Part shown: positions 26,974 to 37,227 of the stretch, piece by piece
How positions within the stretch are numbered: position 1 is the first letter of the stretch
Layout of the letters: each line of letters begins with the position of its first letter
NCBI GenBank assembly: GCA_029203105.1
Contig: CP119318.1
Coordinates: 139,001-203,000, forward strand
DNA length: 64,000 nt
Reading direction: 5' to 3'
Origin: Candidatus Kaistia colombiensis
Lineage (GTDB): Bacteria; Pseudomonadota; Alphaproteobacteria; Rhizobiales; Kaistiaceae
Position numbers and translations under genes: made by a program
The notes under the pieces: generated by a model
Databases searched by the model: none
Told to the model about the DNA's origin: nothing
The model's input: only the letters and a program-made list of their open reading frames with translations

Positions 26974-27642
26974 TTGCCCTCCGACCCAACCCCCGAAGAC
27001 GCGACGGCCGCGTACTTCCAGAACCGGTCCGCCTCGGCGATCCTCGCCGATCTCGGATCTGTCCTGAAGAAGGATCGGGTCAGCCTGGGCGACATGGTCG
27101 ACGCGCTCGGCGAGGCGGGGCTCGGACTGACCATCCTGATGCTGGCGCTGCCTTCCTTCATCCCGATGCCCGGCCTGCCGACCGGCGTCGTCTTCGGCAC
27201 TGCGCTGGCCATCCTGTCGCTGCAGATCATGATCGGCGCCGACCGGTTGCTGCTGCCGCAATGGCTCCGGCGCCAAAGCCTGCCACGCGGACCTGTCGTC
27301 AGCGGCGGCGCCTGGATCGCGCCCTGGTTCAAGCGCATCGAATGGATGCTCCGGCCACGCTATTCGTTTCTCTCGGGCCGGCTGGCCTATTTCATCCTCG
27401 CTGTGCCGATCTTCGTCCATGCGGTGATGATCCTGTTGCCGATCCCGCTCGGCAACCAACTCCCCTCGCTCGCCGTCATCGTCTTCGCCTTTGGCCTGAT
27501 CGAGCGCGACGGGCTGGCAGTTATCATTGGCTGGGTGCTGACCGTCATCGCCATCGCCTGGAATTCGGCGATCGTCTTCTTCGGCGCCGAGCTTTCGCTC
27601 TTCCTCTACCGCTGGACGTCCGACCTCTGGGCCCAGATCTAG
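26974..27642 (+). CDS. ExoD family membrane protein
   Basis: A 222-residue protein of the exopolysaccharide synthesis ExoD family: a short cytosolic N-terminus (SASAILADLGSVLKKDRVSLGDMVDALGEAGLGLTILMLALPSFIPMPGLP) followed by four or five membrane helices. ExoD of Sinorhizobium meliloti affects exopolysaccharide production and nodule invasion, but its molecular activity is unknown. The start is TTG 26974, preceded by AAGGA. It is divergent from the MscS channel gene. Confidence 0.85.
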   Translation: MPSDPTPEDATAAYFQNRSASAILADLGSVLKKDRVSLGDMVDALGEAGLGLTILMLALPSFIPMPGLPTGVVFGTALAILSLQIMIGADRLLLPQWLRRQSLPRGPVVSGGAWIAPWFKRIEWMLRPRYSFLSGRLAYFILAVPIFVHAVMILLPIPLGNQLPSLAVIVFAFGLIERDGLAVIIGWVLTVIAIAWNSAIVFFGAELSLFLYRWTSDLWAQI

Positions 27643-27783
27643 CGCCCCTTCCCCACGCTCATTGCCAGATCGGGACAACGCGGCGGTGGCCGGCGCGGCG
27701 TCCCTCGCATGCCCTGTCGTTTTTTCTGCACCGCTTCGGCGCGAACCATCTTGCGCCCCGAAAAAACTGTGTTAGCTTTCGTT

Positions 27784-27801
27784 TGAGAAAAGGTTTTCTC
27801 A
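27784..27801. promoter_or_regulatory. LacI-family operator O1
   Basis: TGAGAAAAGGTTTTCTCA is a perfect 18-base palindrome in the leader of the LacI-family gene. It matches O2 (67 bases downstream, centre to centre) apart from the middle dinucleotide (GG versus CC). Confidence 0.75.
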
Positions 27802-27809
27802 GTCATCGT

Positions 27810-27840
27810 AGGCGGCGGCCGATTTCCCTCCGCCTTTTTT
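27810..27840 (+). terminator. Terminator-like hairpin between the two operators
   Basis: AGGCGG (27810-27815) and CCGCCT (27830-27835) with a 14-base loop, followed by TTTTT. It lies between O1 and O2, upstream of the probable LacI promoter, so it would end transcripts coming from O1 or from exoD. Confidence 0.5.
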
Positions 27841-27846
27841 ATTCGA

Positions 27847-27875
27847 TGCTTGAGAAAACCTTTTCTCTACATAAT
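27847..27875 (+). promoter_or_regulatory. Operator O2 and probable promoter of the LacI gene
   Basis: The palindrome GAGAAAACCTTTTCTC (27852-27867) sits between a possible -35 (TGCTTG, 27847-27852) and -10 (CATAAT, 27870-27875), with a 17-base spacer. Bound repressor would block RNA polymerase, so the gene is probably autoregulated. Confidence 0.6.
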
Positions 27876-27916
27876 GGCCGCTGCTTGAACGAACGGCCGG
27901 GTGAGGAAAAAACGGC

Positions 27917-28966
27917 ATGAGCGACGGAAGCGACAACGTGATTCAGCCCGCCCGCAGGCGGCCTGTGACGTTGCGCGATGTCGCCGAAAGCGCCGGCGTC
28001 AGCGTCGCCACGGCCTCCAAGGCCTTGAACGATCAGGGCCGCATGACCGCCGAGACGCGGACCCGCATTCGCGCCGTCGCACTGCAGCTCGGCTTCCGGC
28101 CGAACGGCCTCGCCCAGAGCCTGTTGCGTCGACGCAGCTTCACGGTCGGCCTGCTCACCAACGACACCTATGGCCGCTTCTCGCTGCCGGTCATGGCCGG
28201 CGTCTCGGAAGCGCTGCTCGACAATGGCGTCTCGGTGTTTCTCTGCAATGTCGAGGACGATCCGCGCCTCGGCCAGATGCATGTCGACGCCATGCTGGAA
28301 AAGCGCGTCGACGGCATCATCGCCTCCGGCAAGCGCCTTGACCGCCATTTGCCGGTCGATCTCTCCAATCTCGGCATCCCGGTCATCTACGCCTTCACCG
28401 ACCCGGACCCGAACTCGATCGCCTTCGTCTCCGACGATGAGGGCGGCGCGCGCCTTGCCGTCGAGCATTTCGTCGCGCTCGGCCGCCGCCGCATCGTCCA
28501 TGTGACGGGGCCGGAGACCTTCGAGGTCGTGCATCAGCGCGCTGGAGCCTATCGCGCCGTCCTGGCCGAACAGGGTGTGGCGCCGCCGCAGGTGCTGATG
28601 GGAGCCTGGTCGGAAGGCTGGGGCCACCAGGCGGTGGCCCGACTCTTCGACGCGCCGGGTGAAAAGCCGGATGCCGTCTTCTGCGGCAATGACCAGATCG
28701 CCCGTGGCGTCGTCGACGCGCTGCGCGAGCGGGGGCTTCGCGTTCCCGAGGATGTCGGCGTCATCGGCTTCGACAATTGGGAGATTGTCGCCGCCGCCAC
28801 GCGCCCGCCGCTCACTACCGTCGACATGAACCTGACGGCGCTCGGCCGCGAGGCCGGCCTCACTCTGCTTTCGCTCGTCGACGGCAAAGCTGTCGAACCG
28901 GGCATTCGAAAACTGCCGTGCCGGTTGGTGGTGCGTCAGTCATGCGGTCGTCCACCGGGCGGCTAG
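27917..28966 (+). CDS. LacI family transcriptional regulator of the sugar operon
   Basis: A 349-residue repressor. The helix-turn-helix and hinge are at about residues 18-70 (VTLRDVAESAGVSVATASKALNDQGRMTAETRTRIRAVALQLGFRPNGLAQSL), followed by a ribose-binding-protein-like effector domain (FTVGLLTNDTYGRFSLPVMAGV ... DAVFCGNDQIARGVVDALRERGLRVPEDVGVIGFDN). It is 60 bases upstream of and co-directional with the sugar ABC transporter and GH127 genes and so most likely controls them. The effector is probably an arabinose-containing sugar. Two palindromes upstream (O1, O2) are the probable binding sites. Confidence 0.92.
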   Translation: MSDGSDNVIQPARRRPVTLRDVAESAGVSVATASKALNDQGRMTAETRTRIRAVALQLGFRPNGLAQSLLRRRSFTVGLLTNDTYGRFSLPVMAGVSEALLDNGVSVFLCNVEDDPRLGQMHVDAMLEKRVDGIIASGKRLDRHLPVDLSNLGIPVIYAFTDPDPNSIAFVSDDEGGARLAVEHFVALGRRRIVHVTGPETFEVVHQRAGAYRAVLAEQGVAPPQVLMGAWSEGWGHQAVARLFDAPGEKPDAVFCGNDQIARGVVDALRERGLRVPEDVGVIGFDNWEIVAAATRPPLTTVDMNLTALGREAGLTLLSLVDGKAVEPGIRKLPCRLVVRQSCGRPPGG

Positions 28967-29026
28967 GGTTATCAGTCTGCGGTCTCGGGAGGAGCCTGGA
29001 TCGGGGACGCATAGGGAGGGAAGACC

Positions 29027-30275
29027 ATGAAAAGACTGACAAGCCTGCTGGCGGCGACCGCCACGCTGCTTTCGATGACGGCGCTCGCCTCGGCGGCCGA
29101 AACCGCCAATATCTGGGTCCGCGCCGACGGCTCGAATTTCATGCCGCAGATCGTCGAGGCCTTTAACAAGGGCCACGAAAACCAGATCAAGCTCGACATC
29201 ATTCCCGAATGCCGAGATCGTGCAGAAATACGCGACCTCGGCCGCTGGCGGCACCGCGCCGGACGGCCTGTCGCTCGACCTGATCTATACGCCCGCCTTC
29301 GCCGCAGCCGGCCAGCTCGAGGACATCACCGACTGGGCGAAATCGCTGCCCTATTTCAAGGATCTGTCGCCGGCGCATGTGAAGACCGGCACCTACAAGG
29401 AAAAGATCTACGGCCTGCCCTTCTCGGCCGACAGCTCCGTGCTGATCTGGAACAAGGCCCTGTTCAAGAAGGCCGGCCTCGATCCGGACAAGGGCCCAAC
29501 CAACTTCGCCGAGATCGCGGCGGATGCGGAGAAGGTCGCGGCGCTGGGCGGCGACATCAAGGGCTTCTACTTCTCCGGCGCCTGCGGCGGCTGCAACATC
29601 TTCACCTTCACGCCGCTGATCTGGGCCTCGGGCGGCGACATCCTCAGCGAGGACGGCTCGAAGGCGACCCTCGACACGCCGCAGATGCGCGACGCCATCG
29701 CGCTCTATCGCGGCATGGTCGAGAAGGGCCTGGTGCCGGAAGGCGCCAAGACCGATAGCGGCGCCAACTTCTTCGCCGCCTTCGCTGGCGGCAATGTCGG
29801 CATCGCGCCGTCGGGCGCCTTCGCCATCGGCGCGCTCAACACCCAGTACAAGGACATCGACTACGGCGTGACCTTCCTGCCGGGCAAGGATGGCGGCTCG
29901 TCCTCCTTCGCCGGCGGCGACAATTTCGTCGTCACCAAGGGAACCCCGAAGCTGGCCGTGCTGAAGGAGTTCCTCGACTACGCCTATTCGCTCGAAGGCC
30001 AGACGCTGCTCGCCAGCCGCGGCAGCCTTCCCGTCCGCGCCGACATCGCCAAGGAAGCGCTGAAGGATCTCGATCCGCGCTACCAGATCGCCGCCGAAGC
30101 GATGGCCAAGGGCAACACGCCGTACAGCGTCGTCTTCAACGACATCATCAACAGCGCCAACGGCCCGTGGGCGCAGATGATCAACGAGGTGTTCTTCGGC
30201 GACGACGTCGACGGCGCGCTCGCCAATGCGCAGGAGACGATGCAGGGCATCATCGACGCCGGCACCGGCCAGTAA
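29027..30275 (+). pseudogene. Sugar ABC transporter substrate-binding protein, one frameshift
   Basis: Family 1 extracellular solute-binding protein, about 415 residues if one base is ignored. GGGAGGGAAG precedes ATG 29027. A signal peptide (to about SALASAAE) and NIWVRADGSNFMPQIVEAFNKGHENQIKLDIIP are in the first frame. At about 29206 (CCCGAATGCC) one extra base shifts the frame, and the rest (QKYATSAAGGTAPDGLSLDLIYTPAF ... to the stop at 30275) continues intact in the next frame. Both parts are full quality, so a sequencing indel or very recent mutation is more likely than an old pseudogene. Without correction the product stops early. Confidence 0.85.
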
Positions 30276-30346
30276 GGCCATCTCGATCGGCGGTGGCGCA
30301 AATCGCGCCTCCGCCGTCCGCCGGCATCGCTTGCGAAGGAAACACC

Positions 30347-31281
30347 ATGTCCTCGATCACGGCCAAGGCGGGCGCCCTGCCCACCCAGCCCGTCCGCCGA
30401 CGCGCGAAAGTCGACCGCAGCCACTGGGTCGGCCTCCTCTATATCGCCCCGGCTATCGTCCTGGTGACGGTGTTCTTCGTAATTCCGCTCGGCATGACCG
30501 CCTGGATGTCGCTGCACAACTGGCCACTAATGGGCCAGCACCGCTTCATCGGCCTCGACAACTATGTCGCGATCACCAAGGACGTCCGCTTCTGGAACGC
30601 CCTGAAATTTACCGCGCTATTATACGGTGATCGTCACCATCGCGATCTTCGCCGTCGCCTTCCCGCTGGCCCTCTTCGTCGAGAAGCCGCGGCCGATGGC
30701 GAGCGTCTATCGCACCGCCTTCTTCATGCCCGTCGTCGTCGGCTTCGCCTCGGCCAGCCTGCTCTGGGCCTGGCTGCTCAATGTCGACGCCGGCCTGTTC
30801 AGCCCCGCCGCCCAGCAGCTCGGGACTGACGGAAAAGCGCTTCAACCTGATCGCCACCTTCAACCCGGCCTTCTGGTCGATCATCGTCATGGTGGTCTGG
30901 AAAGTGGCGGGCTTCACCATGGTCATCCTGATGACCGGGCTGCAATCGATCCCGACCGAATTGCAGGAGGCCGCCAAGATCGATGGCGCCAATGCCTGGC
31001 AACGCTTCCGCTCGATCACCTTCCCGCTGATGCGCCGCACCGTGGCGCTGGCGCTGATCCTCTCGGTTGCCGGCTCGATCCTCGCCTTCGACCAGTTCTA
31101 CATCCTGCTACGCGGTGGCCCGCGCAATTCGACGATCACGGCGGTGTACTGGATTTTCAACCAGTCCTTCGTCTCGTTCAAACTCGGCTACGGCGCAGCC
31201 CTCTCCATGGTGCTGCTCGCCATTCTCGTCGTGCTGAGCCTGATCCAGCTCCGGCTGCTGCGCAATCCGGAGGGCACATGA
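30347..31281 (+). pseudogene. Sugar ABC transporter permease 1 (MalF-like), two frameshifts
   Basis: Binding-protein-dependent transport permease, about 310 residues when two extra bases are ignored (near 30618, CTATTATAC, and near 30825, GGGACTGAC). The start is ATG 30347 after AAGGA. Six membrane helices and the cytosolic EAA loop (ELQEAAKIDGANAWQRFRSITFPLM) are recognisable across the three frames. The stop overlaps the start of permease 2 (ATGA at 31278-31281). It would form the channel with permease 2 and a shared ATPase encoded elsewhere. Confidence 0.83.
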
Positions 31282-32146
31282 TGGCCGCCAAGACCCGCAT
31301 CCGCGCACGTTCGCTCGGCGGCCTGATCGCCGAGCACGGCACCGGCATCTTCCTGTCGCTGCTGTTCATCGCGCCGATCATCTGGGCGATCCTCTCGACC
31401 TTCAAGCCGCCGCATGGAGGCGCGTCCAGCCGCCGATTCCGCCCTGGCCGACAACCGGTTTTTCGATCGAGAACTACATGACGCTCGACACCTTCGGCGC
31501 CGGGCTCTGGCATTCGGCCCAGAACAGCATCTTCGTCGCCGTCTCCAGCGTCGTGCTGACGGCGGTGATCAGCCTGCTCGCCGGCTACGGCTTCTCGCGC
31601 TTCCGCTTCCCGTTCAAGAACCTGTTCTTCATCCTGATCCTGTCGACGATCATGATCCCGTTCCAGTCGATCCTGACGCCGATCTTCCTGATCCTCTCCT
31701 GGCTCGGGCTGCAGAACACGCTGACCGGGCTGATCCTCGTCTATGTGACGCTGCAGATGCCGTTCTCGATCTTCATGATGCGCAACGCCTTCGACGCGGT
31801 GCCGAAGGAGATCGAGGAAGCCGCCCGCATCGATGGCGCCACCAATCGTCGCGCTTGCTGACCAAGGTGATGCTTCCGCTGGTCTGGCCCGGCGTGGTGA
31901 CGGTCGCGCTCTTCGCCTTCCTCAACACCTGGAACGAGTTCCTCGCCGCCCTCGTGCTGATGACCGACCAGGGCAAGTTCACGCTGCCGATCATGATGAC
32001 CGCCGTTCAGATCCGGCCGCTTCGGCGCCGTCGACTGGGGCGCCGTGCAGGCGGGCGTCACCGTCATGATGATCCCCTGCCTGATCCTCTTCCTGCTTCT
32101 CCAGCGCTACTACATCCGCGGCCTGACGGCCGGCGCGGTGAAGTAG
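31278..32146 (+). pseudogene. Sugar ABC transporter permease 2 (MalG-like), four frameshifts
   Basis: Second permease, about 288 residues after correction. The N-terminus (RSLGGLIAEHGTGIFLSLLFIAPIIWAILSTFKPP) is in one frame. Extra bases near 31412 and 31437, a missing base near 31850 and an extra base near 32008 break it. The EAA loop (EIEEAARIDGATN) and the C-terminal VQAGVTVMMIPCLILFLLLQRYYIRGLTAGAVK are intact in their frames. The net +2 bases restores a length divisible by three, as expected for an otherwise intact gene. Confidence 0.8.
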
Positions 32147-32186
32147 CCCTCCCCCGAACCCCGTTTCCGAAGAATAGGAGTCTTCC

Positions 32187-34161
32187 ATGAGTGCCCTGCC
32201 ATCCGTCGACGAGGCCCCGCGCGCCCGTTTTCGCCCGCCCGCCGTCCCCCAGGTCGAAGTCCGTGGCTTCTGGGGCGCCCGCGTCGACGCCGTCGCCGAC
32301 AAGACCGCCGACATCCTCTACCAGCGCTGCGTCGAGGCCGGCATGCTCGACCAGATCGACCCTGACCGGCCGGTGCCGGCGCAGCGGATCCCGTTCATGT
32401 CGATGTCGCCAGCCGCCGTCGGCATGCCGACCACCACGACGGGCACCGTGACGATGCAGATGTTCTGGGATTCCGATCTCGGCAAGACGATCGAGACGGC
32501 CGCCTATTGCCTCTACCGCAAGCCCAATCCCGCGCTCGAGGCCAAGATCGACGCCGTCATCGACATGTTCGAGAAGCTGCAGCAGGAAGACGGCTATCTG
32601 TCGAGCTGGTATCAGCGCATGGAGCCCGGCAAGCGCTGGACCAATCTGCGCGACTGCCACGAGCTCTACTGCGCCGGCCACCTGATCGAGGGCGCCGTCG
32701 CCTATTACCAGGCGACCGGCAAGCGCAAGCTGCTCGACGTCATGTCGCCGCTATGCCGACCATATCGGCACCGTGTTCGGCCCCAATCCCGGCCAGCGCC
32801 AGGGCTATTGCGGCCATGAGGAGGTCGAACTGGCGCTGGTGAAGCTCGCCCGCGTCACCGGCAATGACCGCTATACTGAAGCTCGCCAGATACTTCATCG
32901 ATCAGCGCGGCCAGCAGCCGCACTATCTTCGACGAAGAGGCAGTGGCCCGTGGCTCCGATCCGGCCAGCTATCATTTCGGCACGTACGAATACAACCAGT
33001 CGCATCTGCCGGTCCGCGACCAGGACAAGGTCGTCGGCCACGCCGTCCGCGCCATGTACCTCTATGCCGGCATGGCCGACGTCGCGACGGAGTACCATGA
33101 CGACACGCTGCGCGTGGCGCTCGACCGGCTCTGGGACGACCTCAACTCCAAGAGCCTCTACGTGACCGGCGGCCTCGGCCCGTCGGACAAGAACGAGGGC
33201 TTCACCGCCGACTACGACCTGCCGAACGAGACCGCCTATGCCGAGACCTGCGCCTCGGTCGGCGCTTGCCTTCTGGGCCAACCGCATGCTCGGCATGGGT
33301 CCGAACACCCGCTATGCCGACGCCATGGAACTGGCGCTCTACAACGGCTCGATCTCCGGCCTTTCGCTCGACGGTTCGCTGTTCTTCTACGAGAACCCGC
33401 TCGAGAGCCGCGGCGGCCATAACCGCTGGAAGTGGCACCGCTGCCCGTGCTGCCCGCCCAACATCGGCCGCATGGTCGCGTCGATCGGCACCTACATGTA
33501 CGGCCAGGCGGAAGGCGAAGTCGCCGTCCATCTCTATTGCGACTCGACCGCGACGCTCGACATCGGCAGCGCCGAGGTCAAGCTGACCCAGGACACCCGC
33601 TATCCCTGGGATGGCGCGATCGGCATCACCGTCGACGTCGCCAAGCCGACCCGCTTCGCCCTCAACCTGCGCATCCCGGCCTGGTGCCGCAAGGCGACGC
33701 TTTCGGTCAATGGCTCGCCCGTCGACCTCAAGACGGCGACCGAGGATGGCTATGCGCGGATTGAACGGGAGTGGAAGGCGGGCGACACCGTCCAGCTCGA
33801 TCTCGACCTCGCCGTCGAGCAGCTTCACGCGCATCCCGAGGTCCGTCAGGACGTTGGCCGCGTCACGCTGAAGCGCGGTCCGCTGGTCTATTGCCTGGAG
33901 GGCATCGACAACCCGCTGTCGCTGAACCGCATCCGCGTTCCGGCAGCTTCCAGTTTCACGGCCAATTTCGAGCCGGGACTGCTGGAGGGCGTCGTGACGC
34001 TGGCAGCGGAAGCCGAAGCCGACGCGACCCGCGACTGGAACGGCGATCTCTACCGTACGGCCCCGCCCAAGACCGAGACCGTGCCGATCAAGGCCGTGCC
34101 CTATTACGCCTGGGACAATCGCGCGCCGGGCGAAATGCTGGTCTGGCTGCGCGGCGGCTAG
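32187..34161 (+). pseudogene. GH127 beta-L-arabinofuranosidase, four frameshifts
   Basis: Glycoside hydrolase family 127, about 656 residues when four extra bases are ignored (near 32745, 32875, 32925 and 33266). The N-terminal alpha/alpha-barrel ([70 protein letters not shown]) leads to the active-site block HRCPCCPPN, the zinc-bound cysteine cluster of the family, and a beta-sandwich C-terminus. It lacks a signal peptide, so it acts in the cytosol on oligosaccharides imported by the adjacent transporter, releasing L-arabinose. It ends at a strong terminator. Confidence 0.85.
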
Positions 34162-34195
34162 TTCTGCCGGCTGCGGCCAACCGAAACGATCGAAC

Positions 34196-34235
34196 AGGGG
34201 CGTCGCGACCGCGGAGGTTGCGGCGCCTCTTTTTT
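34196..34235 (+). terminator. Terminator of the sugar operon
   Basis: An 11-bp stem with two G-U pairs, AGGGGCGTCGC (34196-34206) against GCGGCGCCTCT (34220-34230), runs straight into six T residues. Confidence 0.8.
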
Positions 34236-34377
34236 GCCTGACGGATTGATGGCGGGACGTCGATCCGGAGCGGACAAGGCACGATGTCGTTCTATCGTGA
34301 CGACCGTCGCCGGCTCTGGCGCGGCGGGCTTTCTTGTCTATGCTCGGCCAACTTTGCGTCGCACAGGGGTTATCCGC

Positions 34378-34659
34378 GTGTTCTTTCTCGTCCGACTGGC
34401 TTTGCTCTATTGCGTGATCGGCGTCGGCATCCTGCTGGTCCAGCTCACCTTCACGACCTGCGAGCGGCCGCTCGTCCTCGATGATGGCACCAGCGCCCTG
34501 AAGGGCCCGATCGAACTTTCCCGCATCGGCAGCGACGGCGACTACACCAAGCGGGTCGCCAAGGACGTCGTCTTCTGGGGGCCGCGCGCCTTCGACTTCG
34601 TCATCAAGGGCGACGTGTCGGTGAAGAACTTCCTGCTCGCCACCGACTGCAAGCGCTGA
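34378..34659 (+). CDS. Small membrane-anchored protein of unknown function
   Basis: A 93-residue protein starting at GTG 34378 (AGGGG upstream). An N-terminal hydrophobic segment (FFLVRLALLYCVIGVGILLVQLTF) is followed by about 65 periplasmic residues with two cysteines (TCERP and TDCKR). In-frame ATGs at 34234 and 34252 would add a basic leader running from the terminator and look unlikely. No family is recognised. It is convergent with the L,D-transpeptidase gene, 20 bases away. Confidence 0.6.
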   Translation: MFFLVRLALLYCVIGVGILLVQLTFTTCERPLVLDDGTSALKGPIELSRIGSDGDYTKRVAKDVVFWGPRAFDFVIKGDVSVKNFLLATDCKR

Positions 34660-34678
34660 GGCGCGGGCGCCCCGGCGG

Positions 34679-35419
34679 TCAGATCACCACCAGCGTCGTC
34701 TTCGACGGCACGCGGTCGTAGAGGTCCATCACGTCCTGGTTGAACATCCGGACGCAGCCGGACGAGGCCGACTTGCCGATCGTGCGCCATTCCGGCGAAC
34801 CATGGATGCGATAGAGCGTGTCGGCGCCGTCCTTGTAGATGTAGAGCGCGCGGGCACCCAGCGGGTTCTTCAGCCCGGGCGGCATGCCGGTGCGCCACTT
34901 TTCCAGTTCCGGCTTGCGGCCGATCATGGCGGAAGGCGGCGTCCAGGTCGGCCATTTCCGCTTCCATTGCACGACGGCGCGGCCCTTCCAGGAATAGCCC
35001 TGGCGACCGAGGCCAACGCCGTAGCGCATCGCCTTGCCGTCCTTCAGCACCAGATAAAGCAGCTTTTCCTTGGTATTGACCACCAGCGTGCCGGGCGCCT
35101 CGCCGGTGGGGTCGTCAACGATCTGACGCAGGTATTTCGGATCGACGGCGTCGTGGCGAACGGCCGGCAGCTTGTAGTCGCCATCCTGCACCGCGGCGTA
35201 CATCCGGGCGTAGTCACCGCCGGCGCGCTTCGGCTCGACGGCGGCGATCGCCGGCGCGGGTGCGACGGCCGGAGCCTCCGGTGAAAGCCCCGGAGCCAGC
35301 GGCGTGAGGCTCGTCTGTGCGCCGATCTCCTTCGGAACCTGCGCGCAGGCGGCAAGCGCCGACACACCGACAAGGGACATGCCGGTCAGGAACGACCGAC
35401 GCGAGAGAAGCAAAGACAC
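34679..35419 (-). CDS. L,D-transpeptidase (YkuD) lipoprotein
   Basis: A 246-residue cell-wall enzyme. A twin-arginine-like or Sec signal (SRRSFLTGMSLVGVSALAAC) ends in a lipobox with C25. A Pro/Ala-rich linker leads to the YkuD domain (about 110-246), with HGSPEW and SASSGCVRM; the catalytic cysteine is C222. Such enzymes form 3-3 peptidoglycan cross-links or attach lipoproteins to the wall. It is monocistronic. Confidence 0.93.
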   Translation of the reverse strand: MSLLLSRRSFLTGMSLVGVSALAACAQVPKEIGAQTSLTPLAPGLSPEAPAVAPAPAIAAVEPKRAGGDYARMYAAVQDGDYKLPAVRHDAVDPKYLRQIVDDPTGEAPGTLVVNTKEKLLYLVLKDGKAMRYGVGLGRQGYSWKGRAVVQWKRKWPTWTPPSAMIGRKPELEKWRTGMPPGLKNPLGARALYIYKDGADTLYRIHGSPEWRTIGKSASSGCVRMFNQDVMDLYDRVPSKTTLVVI

Positions 35420-35563
35420 GGAACAGAAAACCTTGGAAGAGAATGGGGATGGTCTGGCACAAGGGCACCGACCTTGGCCCGGCTCCTACCAGAGTGAATG
35501 CGGCGCGTGTGTGATCGCACCCGCAAAGCCGCCATTTAGGCGCGCATCGGCCCGTTCTGTTGC

Positions 35564-36214
35564 CTAAACATCACAATCTACGGCCCTGCCCGCAAAGCTC
35601 GCGCCGAAATTCTGCTGAAACGCCTGTCGCAGCGTTGCCGCCGTCAGCGGCCGCAGCCGAGGCAGGCGGCCGAGGATCGGAACGCGGCCGATGCCGCCGA
35701 TCACCCGCTCCGTCTCCGGCTCGGCATCGCCGATGAAGGCGACGCCGAGAACGGGAATGGCGCGATGGCGAAGCGCTTCCAGCGATAGCAGCGTGTGGTT
35801 GATGGTGCCGAGCGACGTCCGGGCGCAAAGCACGACGGGAAAGCGCCAGCGCGCAAAGACGTCGGCGAAGGTCGCCTCTAGCGTCAGCGGAACCAGCACG
35901 CCACCCGCCCCCTCGATGACGAGCGGGCAGCGCGTTGCCGGCGGCTTCAGCGCCTCGATGTCGATCGAGATGCCCTCGCTCGCCGCCGCATGATGCGGCG
36001 AGGCCGGCAGCTTCAGCCGGAAAGCCTCGGCGACGATGCGATCGCCGCTGAGTTGGCCGAGCCGCGCGACGGTCTCGCTATCCGTCTCCTCGTCCAGCCC
36101 GGCCTGCACCGGTTTCCAGTAGCTCGCGCCCAGGAAATCGGCGAGACCGGCCGAGAACACCGTCTTGCCGATGCCGGTATCCGTGCCGGTGACGACGATG
36201 CGGGGCGGCGTCAC
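35564..36214 (-). CDS. bioD: Dethiobiotin synthetase
   Basis: A 216-residue ATP-dependent ligase that closes the ureido ring of dethiobiotin from 7,8-diaminopelargonate and CO2. The P-loop GTDTGIGKT is at residues 10-18, followed by YWKPVQAG and the [15 protein letters not shown] strand. The start is a GTG (36214) overlapping the bioB stop. The longer frame upstream is antisense-like and not coding. It is the last gene of bioY-bioB-bioD. No bioF or bioA is present in this operon. Confidence 0.93.
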   Translation of the reverse strand: MTPPRIVVTGTDTGIGKTVFSAGLADFLGASYWKPVQAGLDEETDSETVARLGQLSGDRIVAEAFRLKLPASPHHAAASEGISIDIEALKPPATRCPLVIEGAGGVLVPLTLEATFADVFARWRFPVVLCARTSLGTINHTLLSLEALRHRAIPVLGVAFIGDAEPETERVIGGIGRVPILGRLPRLRPLTAATLRQAFQQNFGASFAGRAVDCDV

Positions 36215-37227
36215 CGCGGCCTCGGCGGGACGGCCGCCGCGCGCATGCCGAGCTTCTCCAACAGGGCGGCATCCTGCTGGCGCTGCGGGTTGCCGGTGGT
36301 CAGCAGCACGTCGCCGGTGAAGATCGAATTGGCCCCGGCGAGGAAACAAAGCGATTGAGCCTCGTCGCTCATGGCGTGACGCCCGGCCGATAGCCGCACG
36401 ACGCTTTCCGGCATCAAGATCCGGGCGAGCGCCACCAGCCGCGCAAAGGCGATCGGGTCGACCGGCTCGCCCTTGTCCATCACCGGCGTTCCCTGGATCT
36501 CGTTCCACATGTTGATGGGAACGCTTTCCGGCGGCGGATCCAGATTGGCGAGGATGACCAGCATGCCGATCCGGTCGGCGATCGTCTCACCCATGCCGAC
36601 GATGCCGCCGGAGCAGACCTTGATGCCGCCATCGCGGACATGGGCCAGCGTCTCGAGCCGGTCGTCCATCGTCCGCGTCGTGATGATCTCGGGGTAGAAT
36701 TCGCGCGAGGTATCGATGTTGTGGTTGTAGAAATCGAGCCCGGCATCGCGCAGCCGCTCGACCTGGTCCGGCGTCAGCATGCCGAGCGTCACGCAGGTCT
36801 CCAACCCCAGCGCCCGGACGCCGCCGATCATCGCGCACACCTTGTCCATGTCGCGATCCCTGGGGCTCCGCCACGCCGCGCCCATGCAAAACCGGGTCGC
36901 GCCGCCTTCCTTCGCCCGCCTCGCCTCGGCGACGACGCGCTCGATCTCCATCAGCTTCGTCGCCTTGACGCCGGTGTCATAGGCGGCACTTTGCGAGCAA
37001 TAGCCGCAATCCTCCGGGCAGCCACCGGTCTTGATGCTGAGCAGGCTCGCCTGCTCGATCTCGGCCGGGTCGAAATGCTGGCGATGCAGGGTCTGGGCCC
37101 GAAACATCAATTCCGGGAACGGCAAGGCGTAGAGCTGATCCGCCTCTTCCGCCGTCCAGTCCGGGCGGGGCCTCCCCGCCTGCATCGCAGGCGGAGAAAC
37201 CGTGACGGCGCTGCCGCTGGCGATCAT
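36211..37227 (-). CDS. bioB: Biotin synthase (radical SAM)
   Basis: A 338-residue enzyme that inserts sulfur into dethiobiotin. The radical-SAM cysteines C70-x3-C74-x2-C77 ([12 protein letters not shown]) bind the [4Fe-4S] cluster, and the downstream cysteines CMGAAWR and CVTLGML are in place for the [2Fe-2S] cluster. The C-terminus has [14 protein letters not shown] as expected. It overlaps bioY at ATGA (37224-37227) and bioD at GTGA, so all three are translationally coupled. Confidence 0.97.
   Translation of the reverse strand: MIASGSAVTVSPPAMQAGRPRPDWTAEEADQLYALPFPELMFRAQTLHRQHFDPAEIEQASLLSIKTGGCPEDCGYCSQSAAYDTGVKATKLMEIERVVAEARRAKEGGATRFCMGAAWRSPRDRDMDKVCAMIGGVRALGLETCVTLGMLTPDQVERLRDAGLDFYNHNIDTSREFYPEIITTRTMDDRLETLAHVRDGGIKVCSGGIVGMGETIADRIGMLVILANLDPPPESVPINMWNEIQGTPVMDKGEPVDPIAFARLVALARILMPESVVRLSAGRHAMSDEAQSLCFLAGANSIFTGDVLLTTGNPQRQQDAALLEKLGMRAAAVPPRPR

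Noticed and set aside
29027..34161. Programmed ribosomal frameshifting in the sugar operon
   Set aside because: The shifts lack slippery heptamers or shared context, occur in several genes, and nearly all are simple one-base insertions.
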